From Pyrenochaeta sp. MPI-SDFR-AT-0127 (lineage: Eukaryota; Ascomycota; Dothideomycetes; Pleosporales; Cucurbitariaceae): a DNA stretch of 64,000 bases. Below the pieces are notes generated by a model. It did not search any database and had not been told where the DNA came from. It was given only the letters and a program-made list of their open reading frames with translations. Below are positions 31,769-42,923 of this stretch, in pieces; the first letter of the stretch is position 1, and each line of letters begins with the position of its first letter. The stretch is taken from positions 248,001-312,000 of the forward strand of contig JAGTJM010000006.1 of assembly GCA_020747015.1 (NCBI GenBank), given 5' to 3'. The position numbers and the translations under genes were made by a program.

Positions 31769-34111
31769 ATGAGATACTCTGTAGCGCTCTCAGCGCTCAT
31801 AGCATTCGCCACCGCGCAAAGAACCAGTTCAGGCTTGAACGAGCCTTCACAGAGCTTTGATCTCGACCCAACACGACTGCCAACATCAATCGGAGATGTT
31901 GAACCTACGCCTACGGGGATGATCTCAGGGCCAATAGCGACAGAAAGCGCCTGTGCCACAATAGCGAGCGCTGTTCGAAACTCCAACCTACAATTCCCAA
32001 GTGTGCAGGCCGAACTGGCAATCGCATGCTTGAAATCCCTACCAATAAAGGCACAGGATGCTTCCTCCACAATCGATTCGATAAAGCAAATGGTTGAGTT
32101 CCAATCAACACTTGTGTACCTCAAGGACCCACCAGAAGGATGGCCCAACGAAGCTGTGGATTTAATGGGCGGACTGGATGATATCAAGTCACGAGTAGAT
32201 CGTGGCGCATACACTAACCAATACGATTTCGAAACCGACATTGCATCCCTCTTTATCAAAGCCCATGATGGCCATTTGAACTTTAATGGCAATGCTTATG
32301 CCGGCGCTTTTAGGTGGCGACGAAGCAGCAGAATTGCGCTTCTGTCTGCATCAAAAGACGGAAGTGAAGTACCAAAGGTTTGGGCCGTAGCGGATTTCAA
32401 CACAACAGATAAATCTTACGAGCCCTCTGCGATTACGCAAATCAACGGAAAAGAAGTCGTCCAATTTCTGCAGGAAGAGGCAAAACTGAATGCCTACCAT
32501 GATCCCGATACGCGATACAATGCCATGTTTCTCATGCCGCCCGCTGAGAACTTTGGATACTTTACCAACCCGCGATTTTACCCTGAGGCAACGACGAGTA
32601 TCACGTATGAGAATGGGACGAATAGGGAGTACAGAAACGCTGCGATTGTCTTGCAACCAAGGACTTGGCGGTATATTACTGACCCAGAATCTTTCTATGA
32701 GACGTACATCACGCCCGAGACTAGTAGCATGAGGCTGAAGAAGAGGGATCCGAATGCTCTTCCCATGCATCTGGAGAATCCGCGAGATCATGAGTTCCGA
32801 GGCTCTTTCTCACTTCAGCACGGGTCTGTTCCGCTGTCGTATCCGCGCCCTGTAGTTGCGCACTCTCAGCCTTTGGTGCCGCTTGCGGGATACTTCATCA
32901 ACACGGCCATTGGTGAGATTGGTGTGCTGGTCGTGCAGACATTCAACACTGAAGATGCAGACGGCGCGGTCGAATTCCAGTCCGTGATCCAGCAATACAT
33001 TGCCCAAGCCAAAGCGCGAGGAGTTGAGAAGCACGTCATCGACGTGCGCACCAACGGCGGTGGAAAAGTGCTTTCAGGATACGACATGTACCTCCAGTTC
33101 TTCCCTTCGCAAGTTCCCCAAACGCAATCCCGTTACCGTGGCCACAAGGCTAGCGAATTGTTTGGCGAGTCCATCTCGACATTTGAAGCGCCTACCGTTC
33201 TAAATGCTGATCTATATACCTCCCCGTTCAGCAACGACGCCTTCCTTTCCAAGGATCTTCAGGAATTTGCTGGTTGGGCTGACATGTATCCACCCGACAC
33301 GTTCCACAACGACAAGTTCACCGCATTGCTCAAGTACAATCTGAGTGATCCGCTAACAACGTCGAACCGACAGCTTGCGGTTGGTATAACAATGACAGGG
33401 TACGGCCGAAGGAGCAATTTTACCGAAGACCCCTTTCGTGCCGAAGACATCATCATTCTCTCGGACGGCGTGTGCGCGTCCACTTGCTCTATATTCCTCG
33501 AACTCATGGTGCAGCAAAGTCAAGTCAAGACGATCGTTATCGGGGGTCGTCCTCAGCTCGGACCCATGGTACCCGTTGGCGGTACAAAAGGCACTTTAGT
33601 TATACCGAGCGAATACCTCCAAGCCCTCTCCGCCTACATTGTACAAAACTTTGCGGCATCGCGCACCGAAGCCCGCGACTGGGCATCGTTTGTGCCGAAC
33701 CCTTTCGCCATTGCTGTTTCCGACGCCTCTGTAAACTTCCAGGATAATATCCGCGCGGGCCTCGAGTCGGGCGGCATTCCCACCCAATTCCTCAACGATA
33801 CCGCGAGCTGCAGGATCTGGTATCAGCCGGATATGTACCTCAATGTTACGAAGCTGTGGGAGAAGACGGCGAGCGTCGCGTGGGGCAAGGACGGTGCCAT
33901 GGACGAAGCAGCATGCGTAAGCGGGAGTGTTACCAAGAGGGAAGCACAGACGGGACAAGGAGAGGGCAATCCGTCAAGTAGTGGGAACGGAAACGCACAA
34001 GGCTCCGGCGACAAAAAGGACGCTGCTGGGAGCTTGAGACCAGTGGGTGGGAGCTGGCTAGCGGTCATTGTTTGCGCGGTTGTTGTTGGACTGAGTTCCA
34101 TGCTGATATGA
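31769..34111 (+). CDS. GPI-anchored S41-family (CPAF-like) peptidase
   Basis: An intronless frame of 780 aa. A signal peptide (residues 1-16, cleaved after ATA) leads to a mature chain with several N-glycosylation sites. The N-terminal half carries a PDZ-like region (AITQINGKEVVQFLQEEAK). The C-terminal protease core shows GEIGVLVVQTF, KHVIDVRTNGGG and DIIILSDGVCASTCSIF, where Ser571 is the likely nucleophile. This matches fungal S41 proteins related to CPAF, a group that also includes UstP of the ustiloxin cluster. The C-terminus has a Gly/Ser-rich spacer and a hydrophobic tail (WLAVIVCAVVVGLSSMLI), a probable GPI signal, so the enzyme likely sits on the cell surface. Some family members are suspected to be inactive; substrates are unknown. 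Confidence 0.9.
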   Translation: MRYSVALSALIAFATAQRTSSGLNEPSQSFDLDPTRLPTSIGDVEPTPTGMISGPIATESACATIASAVRNSNLQFPSVQAELAIACLKSLPIKAQDASSTIDSIKQMVEFQSTLVYLKDPPEGWPNEAVDLMGGLDDIKSRVDRGAYTNQYDFETDIASLFIKAHDGHLNFNGNAYAGAFRWRRSSRIALLSASKDGSEVPKVWAVADFNTTDKSYEPSAITQINGKEVVQFLQEEAKLNAYHDPDTRYNAMFLMPPAENFGYFTNPRFYPEATTSITYENGTNREYRNAAIVLQPRTWRYITDPESFYETYITPETSSMRLKKRDPNALPMHLENPRDHEFRGSFSLQHGSVPLSYPRPVVAHSQPLVPLAGYFINTAIGEIGVLVVQTFNTEDADGAVEFQSVIQQYIAQAKARGVEKHVIDVRTNGGGKVLSGYDMYLQFFPSQVPQTQSRYRGHKASELFGESISTFEAPTVLNADLYTSPFSNDAFLSKDLQEFAGWADMYPPDTFHNDKFTALLKYNLSDPLTTSNRQLAVGITMTGYGRRSNFTEDPFRAEDIIILSDGVCASTCSIFLELMVQQSQVKTIVIGGRPQLGPMVPVGGTKGTLVIPSEYLQALSAYIVQNFAASRTEARDWASFVPNPFAIAVSDASVNFQDNIRAGLESGGIPTQFLNDTASCRIWYQPDMYLNVTKLWEKTASVAWGKDGAMDEAACVSGSVTKREAQTGQGEGNPSSSGNGNAQGSGDKKDAAGSLRPVGGSWLAVIVCAVVVGLSSMLI

Positions 34112-34917
34112 GAGATGTGATATCATTGCATTATTTGGCGTTTAGCATTGTGTTTTTTTCTGGGCACTCATACCTGCTGTAGGTTTTGTGTGCAGCTAGT
34201 TTGGGCATTGATGGATTGATGTGCGTCCCTGCCAGCGCTGAGATGAATCCATCCCTCAAATATCATGACTCTTCTATCTGCCCGACCGTGCCTGTGGTAC
34301 AGGGAATACCGAGAAGCACCTATATTTCCCCTTGCATTTGTCTTTCTCCGTTTGGACTAGTCACATTCATTCTCTACCTTCCAAGCTGTCGACAACACAT
34401 CTCTTCGTCGATGCTTCGAGGATGAAGACTGGTTGGAAAGCCTTTCAACATTGTCGCAGTTACTTTAGGCGTATGGTTCACCTACATTCATCACACGGTA
34501 CTGAACCTTATTTGAATTAAGTAAACGCGTTTCGACATAGGATCAAACAAAGGGGCAATGAAGGGTGTCAGAGATTCAGTCGCCTAGACTCCCCACGCCA
34601 TAGTCAATCATTGCTTTGTCCTTTCCCTAATTCATCGCTCGCGATAAAAGGAATGGGGCTAAGCAATATGGAGTAGATCGTCTCTGGTCGTGACTACTGT
34701 TACTACACCATTAATTCAAACTAGAGCAATCGTGATAAATTTTTGCGTTAAACAATCCCATCCCATCATCGACATGGCTCGGCCCTCAGATGCGCCTGTT
34801 CTTCATTATCGAGAGTTAAGTACACAGGTGCTTGTGCCATGCTATCAAATGTTGACGTGCAAAACTCTTTGCTATCGTGGCCAGGTTTTTCCATTCCGAT
34901 TCTTCCATCATCAAGCT
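34112..34917. other. Convergent intergenic region at the edge of the accessory block
   Basis: 0.8 kb between the S41 gene (+) and the F-box gene (-), both ending here. Base composition becomes visibly more AT-rich from about 34.1 kb. No feature was recognised. Confidence 0.4.
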
Positions 34918-36763
34918 TTAAAGTCCTAGCAAAAGGGTCCGAACATCCTGTCCATGATATCCCGTGCACGGCTGGAGTTCATCAATATAATTATCCATCT
35001 CAAATTCCTCTTCTTGCTCATCTTTCGGGGTAGATTGGTATTTCCATGACGCATGCTGAACAGGTTCTTCTGGGGCAAGTTTCCCGGTCTTGCGGTAGTT
35101 CAACCACTCATCTCTGGGCATTAGGTGCTCGTTGTAAACTAGATCCAAGCCCTGTGGCCTCATCAACCGATCCCTTATTTCGTCCGTCCTATCGCATGGA
35201 TACTCTGTACAACACCAATTACACATCTGAAAGTTTATCTTGATTGTCTTTAGGGGTGCTTTGCGACTAATGGCTGCTTCCACAAGTGCACGGAGCTTCG
35301 AAGCTTCAGGCTCACCAAAATGACACGTACCCTTGGTGTCATACTCTGTGTCAGCAAAGTCCCAACTGATGGTTTCGACTTTTGGACCTAGCAGATTTAA
35401 GTATTCCACTGCACTTCCTGGACGGGATTTCATGTCCCAATGCGATATTCCCAATGATTCGAGATGGGGAAAGAGTGTAGCGTTGAAGACGCAATTACTG
35501 CGGTGGTGGGAGACGGAGCCAATCTTGATATGTTTTAGAGTCTCTTTATGAATGAGAAGCCATGACTCAAACATTGCGCAAGTAAAGTCGTGTGAGTTGT
35601 TGTGAATGCTTCCGCATTCGAAGTGAGTCAATATGGCCGGCCACTTGATGAGAAAGCCCAGGGCCTCCGGTCCATCATGATAGCTACCTATACTTAGAAA
35701 TGTGAATGGTGCAGTGCGTATTTTCTATATTCCAGAAATGTCATTATTCTGGACAACAAATGATAGCGCAATTTCCATCACTTCGATAGACAGAAGTGTA
35801 CGCACCTCGATATCAAGCTCCACAGTCCCATTTTCCCACTTTGATATCCCACGTATCTTTAGTGTCTTCACATTTGGAAAGTTGAGCCACTTAACTATTG
35901 AAGAAACATAGAGACCCGACCATTCGCCGACAATTTCCAAATGCTCAGCATCTTTAAAACTGGAGACGGGATGGCGGATCAGGTCCCACGGTTTTGCACC
36001 GCCGAGTGGACCGAATATAGACAAAGATTTTGTTCTGCTCAGCCAGTTGATCAAGTCTGTCGCGAGTATATAATTCTTCCATTGTTGCATACCTTGAGCA
36101 CGGGTGTGAACATGCAAGGACCTATCATAATAAGATTCTCTGTGCAATTAATGAAGCCAAATCGGATGAAAACCATGTGAGCAACGCAATACGGCCAACA
36201 TAACACAGCTGAAGCAAGAGAATTGTCGAACACCATCAGAGAAATGTAGGATAGAAGAATCTCGATGAATCCTCAAATGACGAAGAAATTATGCGTCAAG
36301 GGAGTCCACAGCCCGGATGTCATGCTTAAGTTGATGTCGTAACAGTTCCATGGGCAGTAGAGAAAAGGTTTTCTTACCTGCAGTACTACCCTAGCTCCGC
36401 CTTCTCATTTAGTGTACGATGAAATTTTATGGCCGACCTTGAGGGCGGCACAATCTCATTTCCATATTGAAAACGGATATTGCGGAATAGCAACGGCTGC
36501 GCAAGACGTTGAAATCTGTGGCACACAAGCGAGAGCGATAACATGCAAGATTGGGCGTAGGCTATCGCACGTTCGATCATCCATTCGTTGTGTGCCCCAC
36601 AAAGAATACTTGCAAATTCAACAATTGAGCAAAGAAGTTCGTCCGGGAGTTTTAGAATGTATGCAGAGTTTGGTTGAGCGTCAAAGTTAGGTTGCTCGAT
36701 ATCAATGATTGTAAGGTATCCGGCAACGGTAGAACCGAGGTGAGTTTGGCGCATATAGTCCAT
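34918..36763 (-). pseudogene. F-box protein gene with an in-frame TAG
   Basis: Exons 36763-36378, 36121-35806 and 35724-34918 rebuild a fungal F-box/LRR-like protein of about 500 codons. The F-box is at residues about 36-95 (ILKLPDELLCSIVEFASI, LSLVCHRFQRLAQPLLFRNI). The C-terminal part has family blocks ATDLINWLSRTKSLSIFG, TAPFTFLSIGSYHDGPEAL and WPAILTHFECGS. Inside exon 1, three codons before the consensus donor (TGC AG|GTAAGA at 36377), a TAG stops the frame at 36388-36386. A second donor GTAGTA at 36389 is in the same phase and would splice the stop out, losing four codons, so a protein is still possible. Otherwise this is a recently disabled gene. F-box proteins recruit substrates to SCF ligases; the target is unknown. 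Confidence 0.8.
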
Positions 36764-38469
36764 AGCTAAGAACTGTAGAATTCAGGAAGAGACAAAAAGG
36801 TTCAGGTTCGGAGATGAGTTGCAGCGTCAAAGTGTAGTGTGCATTTGGCCTTGGCCAACGCTGCACGACCCCACCATTGTTGTGGCCTGATTGTAAATGT
36901 GCAGTCAGCAAGTAGACACTGCATTGTTGCCACATAGTCGCCAATTCGATCAAATCTCCATTACTCTTTGCCTCATAATATACAACAAACAAGAAGTTTG
37001 AGGTTGGCCTTTGATATCGGGAGCCTTGAGGCCTTGTTGAAGGATGGGAAATAAAACTAAGTCGATATAGATGAAATATTAGCATGACTTATAAAGAATG
37101 CCGTAAGTGAGATTTCATCATGTACTGGAGCATATCTGAATCACAATTAGTAATGCTGGTTTAAAAACTCTGATTGATCTAGTCACGCGTCAATTCACTG
37201 CCAAGAGTGCACTAACGTACATGAATACCAAGCAATAACAGCAACTAGTCAGACCATTTCGCTCTCTATATCTGTAATTTCCGCCTAAAAATGCTCGCTA
37301 GGTTCAAACAGCAACTACGCGAGCTGTCTATACCGCCATTGCTCGACCCTTATACGATCCGAGACCTTTACGTCCCCCGATCGGGGGAACCTGCTATGCC
37401 GTACCTGCGAGAGCATGTCACATCGCGACGGCCGAGTTCACGAACCTCAGGCCAGGCGACAACCTTGGAACGAAAGAAGTCTCTGTCCAAATTGGCAATC
37501 CTGGGGAAGCCTATGTGTTGATCCCACAGAAGTAAGCTTTGCTCTAAAGACTAGCAGCGGCCCCGCTAATAGCTCAACGGCTCTCCCAAAGCAGCGCTCG
37601 GATAGGGTTGCGTTGGCATCCTTTTACGACACGCAACAAATCGCATTTGGTAATCGTCCCCCATCTGATGTCTGGTTATTGCTAATCACCCAAACTCCAG
37701 ACTCATCGCTTGGCTGCCCCCGCCTAGGTATCCCTCAACAGCTTCCCCGCCAGTCTCCCGCAAATATGAGCTCGGCAACGCTATATCTCTATGGCGTGAT
37801 GTATACAATCGCTTTGGACGGAAATCCAGATGGCATTTTGCCTAAGCTTTAGACACTCGTTTGACGCATGCTGACCAAACGCAGTGGAGTTCGCGAAACT
37901 TGCTAGTACTATAATACTAGAAATCGGAGAAGCGCCCGGTAAGTTAAAGGATATGTGATTGTTAAGGGACAAAGTGCGAGCATAAATTAGCGCGTGCTAG
38001 CATGCAGCCACCATAGTAAGTGTGGTTCCGACCATCGCCTTGCACCTAGTCGCATATCTGGCAGACGTATCCACAGCGTGCGTTGTGCAGGATTATCAAT
38101 CGACAGATCCTATGTGTAAGGTTTGATGATGGCAGGGAACGGGGTGGTGATGCATGAGGAAACTTGCCTGCGTTTTGGGCTTTCATCAATAGTTGCTTGA
38201 CGCTGGTTCAAACGTCCAATCGATCATCATGATAGCGCAGTTGCACTCGGTTACCGCTGTGCCAGCGAAAATGAATCTATAGCCCCTGTATAAAACTTGT
38301 CTAGAAAGCATGCTTGATGACGAAGGCTGTAGGGACGCCTTAGATCCACACAGGCTAATTTGGTCGTTTGTACGTCGAAGCGTCCACGGCCATCAACAGC
38401 ACATCACCTGGTGGGTGCCTGGCCATAGTCCTGAATTCTGAAAACTCCTTGCCGTCGATTTGTACCCCA
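36764..38469. other. Intergenic region with a possible small spliced gene
   Basis: 1.7 kb upstream of two divergent genes. The only coding-like part is 37302-37852, listed separately. Long minus-strand frames upstream of 36763 are taken as 5' leader of the F-box gene. The open frame extending upstream of 38470 lacks an ATG. Confidence 0.35.
37302..37852 (+). CDS. Possible spliced gene fragment, unknown protein
   Basis: Three open segments, 37302-37531, 37573-37649 and 37701-37852, join in frame across GTAAGC...AATAG (41 nt) and GTAATC...CTCCAG (51 nt) to give 152 codons ending in TAG. Pieces such as PPIGGTCYAVPARACHIATA and LRPGDNLGTKEVSVQIGNP look like real protein rather than chance sequence. 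No start codon is found in this frame: it opens just after CGCTAG at 37301, which could be an acceptor, so a 5' exon would be needed. The ATG at 37291 is in another frame. No family was recognised. It may also be a decayed gene. Confidence 0.25.
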
Positions 38470-40134
38470 ATGGACAATAGCAAGTATACATGCCATCCAA
38501 GGCACCGTGGGTTCCTACAGTCCATCCTTGACCGCTTTTTCGCATGGCTTCTTGGCTTTCCACCCGAGAGGTGCAGCTACACCACCACGAACGTTCGAAT
38601 ACCCGTTTCCATAGGTTTAGATCGTGTGGACCTTGCTAGCGATCTCCTAAGACCACAACGTAAAAACGACGAAAAGCCACTAGGTACACTCCTGGTACGC
38701 TCTCCGTACGGTCGCGGCTGGCCAGTTGTGATCATTACGCGCACATACGCAGCACGAGGTTATCAGGTATTGCTCGTTAGTTCTCGAGGTACATTTGGCT
38801 CTGGTGGTGAATTTGATGCTTTTCGCGATGAAGTTGAGGATGGAAAGGGTGTTGTCGAGTGGATGCGCAAGCAGGCGTGGTATTCTGGCACGTTCGCAAC
38901 ACTTGGAGGATCATATCTCGGTTTTACTCAATGGGCGTTGTTGTGCGACCCGCCCGAAGATCTCATCACAGCCGTTCCAATTGTCGGCCCCCACGACTTT
39001 TCACGACCAGCTTGGGAGACCGGTGCTTTGAATCTGGACCTGATAAGATGGGGGCATGGTGTTGCGCAGCAGGAGCAGTATGGACCCCTGCGACGAGCTC
39101 TGCTCCCAGCTCGGAACATTGAACCTATCATAAAAAGTGTTCCCCTGGTACCAAATGTGAGAAAATTTATGGGTAATGGAAGTCCATGGATGGACAGCAT
39201 GATGTCCAAATCCGATCTGTCTGATCCGCACTACGCGCCCATGCAGCTCTACAGATCTTTAGAGCGAGTGAACGTGCCGGTTCTTGTCGTCACCGGTTGG
39301 TACGACCTTTTCCTCGAGCAAACCATGGAGCAGTACGCTAGGCTCAAGGAAAGGAAATGCAATGTAGCGCTCACTGTTGGTCCATGGTCACACATCCAAT
39401 GCGCGTTCGCGTCCAAATCAAATCAACAAAATTTCGACTGGATTGAGCATTTTGTAGCTGGAAAATCTGAGGCTAAGCGTACTTACACTGTTCAATACTT
39501 CGTGACTGGTGCCGAGGAATGGAGAAACATCATGAGCTATCCACCGACTACTTCGCCAAGAATACTCTATCTTCAACAAGGCGGAGAGCTCGTAAGTCAG
39601 CCTTCGTCAGCTGAGTCTGGCTACTCGACGTTCGAGTTTGATCCACAGCACTCAACCCCAACGACGGGAGGAAATGGGCTTGAAAGTGGAGGATGTGTTG
39701 ATGATACCGCTCTTGCTAAACGAAAAGATGTACTTGTCTTTGATACCGCGCCGCTCACAGATGAGCTTGAGTTCTGTGGCAGGCCTCTTGTTGAGATTAC
39801 ACACTCGGCAGACTCCCCCTTCGCAGACATCTTCGTTCGCATTAGCGAAGTTAACAAGAAGGGGAAGTCTTGTAACATCACAGAAGCATATATGCGCTTG
39901 AATCCTGAACGAAACAGCAATGAAAGGATTAGTCTGGAGCTTCACCCGCATGCCCACCGATTTTTGAAGGGTACAAAGATCAGAGTCTTGATTGCTGGTG
40001 GTAACTTTCCACACTATGCGAGGAATCACGGCATCGACAATGTGGGGAATACAAAGACAGAAATGCGCATAGTGAAGCATACAATCAAGCATGACCAGGC
40101 GGATGTATCTAGGGTAATTTTTCCAGTCTTATAA
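38470..40134 (+). CDS. CocE/NonD alpha/beta hydrolase (X-Pro dipeptidyl-peptidase S15 type)
   Basis: A single exon of 554 aa from the first in-frame ATG. The alpha/beta-hydrolase core has the nucleophile in GGSYLGF (Ser148), the acid in GWYDLFLEQ (Asp279) and the His in GPWSHI (His308). Other marks are RSPYGRG, YAARGYQVLLVSSRGTFGSG and DEVEDGKGVVEWM. The second half is a jelly-roll domain (LEFCGRPLVEITHSADSPFADIFVRISEV) as in CocE and PepX C-terminal domains. Relatives hydrolyse esters, amides or acyl-peptides, including cocaine esterase and glutaryl acylases; the substrate here is unknown. No signal peptide is evident, so it is probably intracellular. It lies alone in the accessory block, and the catalytic residues are complete. 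Confidence 0.9.
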   Translation: MDNSKYTCHPRHRGFLQSILDRFFAWLLGFPPERCSYTTTNVRIPVSIGLDRVDLASDLLRPQRKNDEKPLGTLLVRSPYGRGWPVVIITRTYAARGYQVLLVSSRGTFGSGGEFDAFRDEVEDGKGVVEWMRKQAWYSGTFATLGGSYLGFTQWALLCDPPEDLITAVPIVGPHDFSRPAWETGALNLDLIRWGHGVAQQEQYGPLRRALLPARNIEPIIKSVPLVPNVRKFMGNGSPWMDSMMSKSDLSDPHYAPMQLYRSLERVNVPVLVVTGWYDLFLEQTMEQYARLKERKCNVALTVGPWSHIQCAFASKSNQQNFDWIEHFVAGKSEAKRTYTVQYFVTGAEEWRNIMSYPPTTSPRILYLQQGGELVSQPSSAESGYSTFEFDPQHSTPTTGGNGLESGGCVDDTALAKRKDVLVFDTAPLTDELEFCGRPLVEITHSADSPFADIFVRISEVNKKGKSCNITEAYMRLNPERNSNERISLELHPHAHRFLKGTKIRVLIAGGNFPHYARNHGIDNVGNTKTEMRIVKHTIKHDQADVSRVIFPVL

Positions 40135-42241
40135 TTAGTTCCTTTAGAACTCGGGGAGCAGCAGATGCAGGAAGGGTCACATCTTAGCAAACCTCAAAGC
40201 GCTTACTTTCAGTAAGCTCTTTACACTCGCTGTAGTTGAACATGCAGAAAATATTATTTCTTACAAGTTCCGCATGGTGCTGATCATATAAAGTCTTAAT
40301 GTTGTTCACTACAGGGAATCAACAGCTCAACATCAAGTTGAAGCGCAGCTACTCACCTGGGAGCCAGCACTCATGTTGACATTGAAGAATAGGCTGGCTC
40401 GATAATTTGAGCTGCGTCGAGTGTGCTTGCGCGATGCGCGGCATAATTAGATCATATTTGAGAAAGCAGAAGGTTGTGTTTTAATTGTTCATCAGTTATC
40501 TTTCGTACTGTGCAAGGGCACAGGAAGCCAATTCCAGTAGATAGCATTCAGCTTCACAACCCACAGTCGCATAAAGCATGATAACTGGCGCAGAGTAAAA
40601 GGGATACATGTCACAGTACTGTAGTTCAACCAGGACACATTCTGTCTATTTATACTTACGAAATTAGTCAATTTCTATGGAGCAATGACTGAACCATTTT
40701 ACTATACAGCCAAATTGATGTGCATGGTGATCATCAGTGGTATCGTACCGGTGAGATGCGGGTCATGGATGTTGCAGAATCAGGGGTTATACTTTGGTAT
40801 GTTGCAATATTTGTTTGGGGAGATGGTTTCGTTGTGTCAAACGTGCATTGATAGGCGCAGCCAGTGTAACTGACCCGCAAATATATGCAGAGTGTCTACG
40901 CTACGTGTTACCTGGAGCCGTCTCCGAGGGACTTCAGTTGCGGGAAACTGATGGAGGCCACCCAAATGTACCGCATCTGGTCTGTGGCCAACGCACTCAA
41001 CGGCAAGGATACAATGCTCATTTACTGTCAGTCAAGGCCAACGGCATCATGATAAGTGTGGATAAATCATGGAGGCTCATCGCGACCAGTCATGGTCTAC
41101 CAGAAGAATCCAGGTAGAAGCATCTGATCTCTTTCGTGAGAACGTGCATGTTTTGAATTATTGGGATCTGGTTGATAGAGGCTTCCATAGAGCTTGATGC
41201 ATGCGATGCCGCGTGCTAGCGAAACGGCTTTTGTGCACTACTTCGTTTCAACTTGATTCGCACTATCACAAGACCTCATACACGATCATACCACCGCAAT
41301 GGATTGTTTGTCTTGATCAGAGAGTCGATGGGAATTATCGGGTAATAGCAACATCAAGTGGCAGGATGAACTTTTGGGCAACAATTACGAAGAGGAGATA
41401 AGAGACTGTAGTAATTGATGATCGCAAGCGACCGCATCTAACGAATGCACTGGACGGAGACCAGCTGGTTATACTTGGGATGCTCTGTTACAGTATCACG
41501 CGTGACCAGCTCGTGGCTTCAATTGCGGTCGCCAGGGTAAGCGACGGGCAATTTTGTCTGTGCTTTTGGCTACATGCACGGGCAGTTATGTGAACCGGCT
41601 CCTCAGATCTGAATGCCACGGCCCGCAAAGTTGGGTGACGACCAAGCGCTCATAAAACTTTGATTCTGCCATGTTTCCTCAGTTATGTCCCCGTTTCCTC
41701 GCATACGGGGTGAACGCGAAAGCAATCCTAATGATGTTAAGAGGTATCAACTTTGCGCTGAACGGAGTACCAAAACGTCCCCGGCACTGCAGATCAGCGG
41801 TCAAAAGTAGACCCCAAGGGCGAGGATCATGACAAGCTCCACCCTTTGTTATTGATCAGTATCCAACTAGCTCGATTCAGATATCTGCGATTGCGGCAGA
41901 CAGATCTTGCATGCCGTGAAGGCAGATCCTAACTCTGCCTAACGAAACTCTGATAAGTCCGAAGCGAGGTGATAAAGTACTGGTACATGAGTACAGTACC
42001 ATATTGCGTAAGAAGTTCGCTCCAGGGAAGGTCCGGTTGGTGTGATTCGACTCATGTCTCGTATATTGAATGTTGCTCGTTGAGGTGGCGCTTCCAGCTG
42101 AAGACTTGGTCTCAGCTACGCACCTCGGCGCATTTGTCCATAACGAACTTGTTTTGCATACAAGAGTCATACAGCCCAGCAAAGGGCGAGAAGAGTTTAC
42201 CTTCTTCGAAAATATTGAAACTCTTGATACAGCGTAACAAA
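40135..42241. other. 2.1-kb AT-rich region with coding-like remnants
   Basis: No full gene. Between 40685 and 41120 two overlapping frames both look partly coding: one with RYVLPGAVSEGLQLRETDGG, the other with VYATCYLEPSPRDFSCGKL. They could be exons of a gene I cannot assemble or a decayed copy. Short frames near 41201-41401 are also ambiguous. The rest seems non-coding. Confidence 0.35.
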
Positions 42242-42923
42242 ATGTACAGCAGCAATCTTGTGCTCTTATTCTCTTTCGCAGTGACGGTAGCGTCGAGCCC
42301 TGCGGCTCCCAATCCCCAAAATGGCGCCGTCAATTGCAATAAAGTCAATGGGGCATTATCTGTTCTAAGACATCTTGGACCACCAGCGACGTCTTTCTGT
42401 CGTTCGTACCTCAATATCCCTGCTACCATAACGCAAACCACCACTCTTGCTCCTGTTGTTGTGTATGCTCACTGTTACCTTACACTTTGAATTCATATTA
42501 ACGTAGCCTAGTACCACCACAACAGGAATAGTGACTGTAACGAACATTGAGTCTGATTGCCCTGTTCTGACAGAGCGCCATGAGCCTGCCGAAAATGAGA
42601 AGCGCCACAACTTGCCAGCTCTCCGCGCTTTTGCCGCATCACAGCTATCATCCGGATGTCGTTGCCTGAACTTGGGCCCGAAGACTACGGCCACACGTAC
42701 AATCACGCCTCCAGCATCAGTGTGTACCCCAGAGTTTAGTAAACGTTACAAAGTGACTGATATTTTGCAGACAACTAGTGTTGTGGCTACAACGACAGCT
42801 TGTATCACCTGTACCCCAAGCGGAATAGAGTGCACATTCGATCGCCCTGACTTATGCTGCAGTCGTGCTTGCAGGCGAGTTCTACCTCCGGTGCCAGGCG
42901 GGCCTGAGGCCACATGTATCTAG
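42242..42923 (+). CDS. Small secreted cysteine-rich protein
   Basis: Proposed exons 42242-42462, 42512-42719 and 42771-42923 give 193 aa. Intron 1 could equally be 42461-42506, still in frame. Intron 2 (GTGTGT...TTTTGCAG, 51 nt) has a good branch site TGACTGAT but, if retained, also stays open, so a 210-aa form is possible. A signal peptide (MYSSNLVLLFSFAVTVASS) is followed by a mature chain with 12 Cys (13 with the intron retained), mainly C-terminal: SGCRCLN, ACITCTPSG, ECTF, DLCCSRACRR. Thr/Val-rich stretches separate them. Disulfide-rich secreted proteins of this size are typical effector candidates in plant-associated fungi; no known effector family was recognised. Confidence 0.6.
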
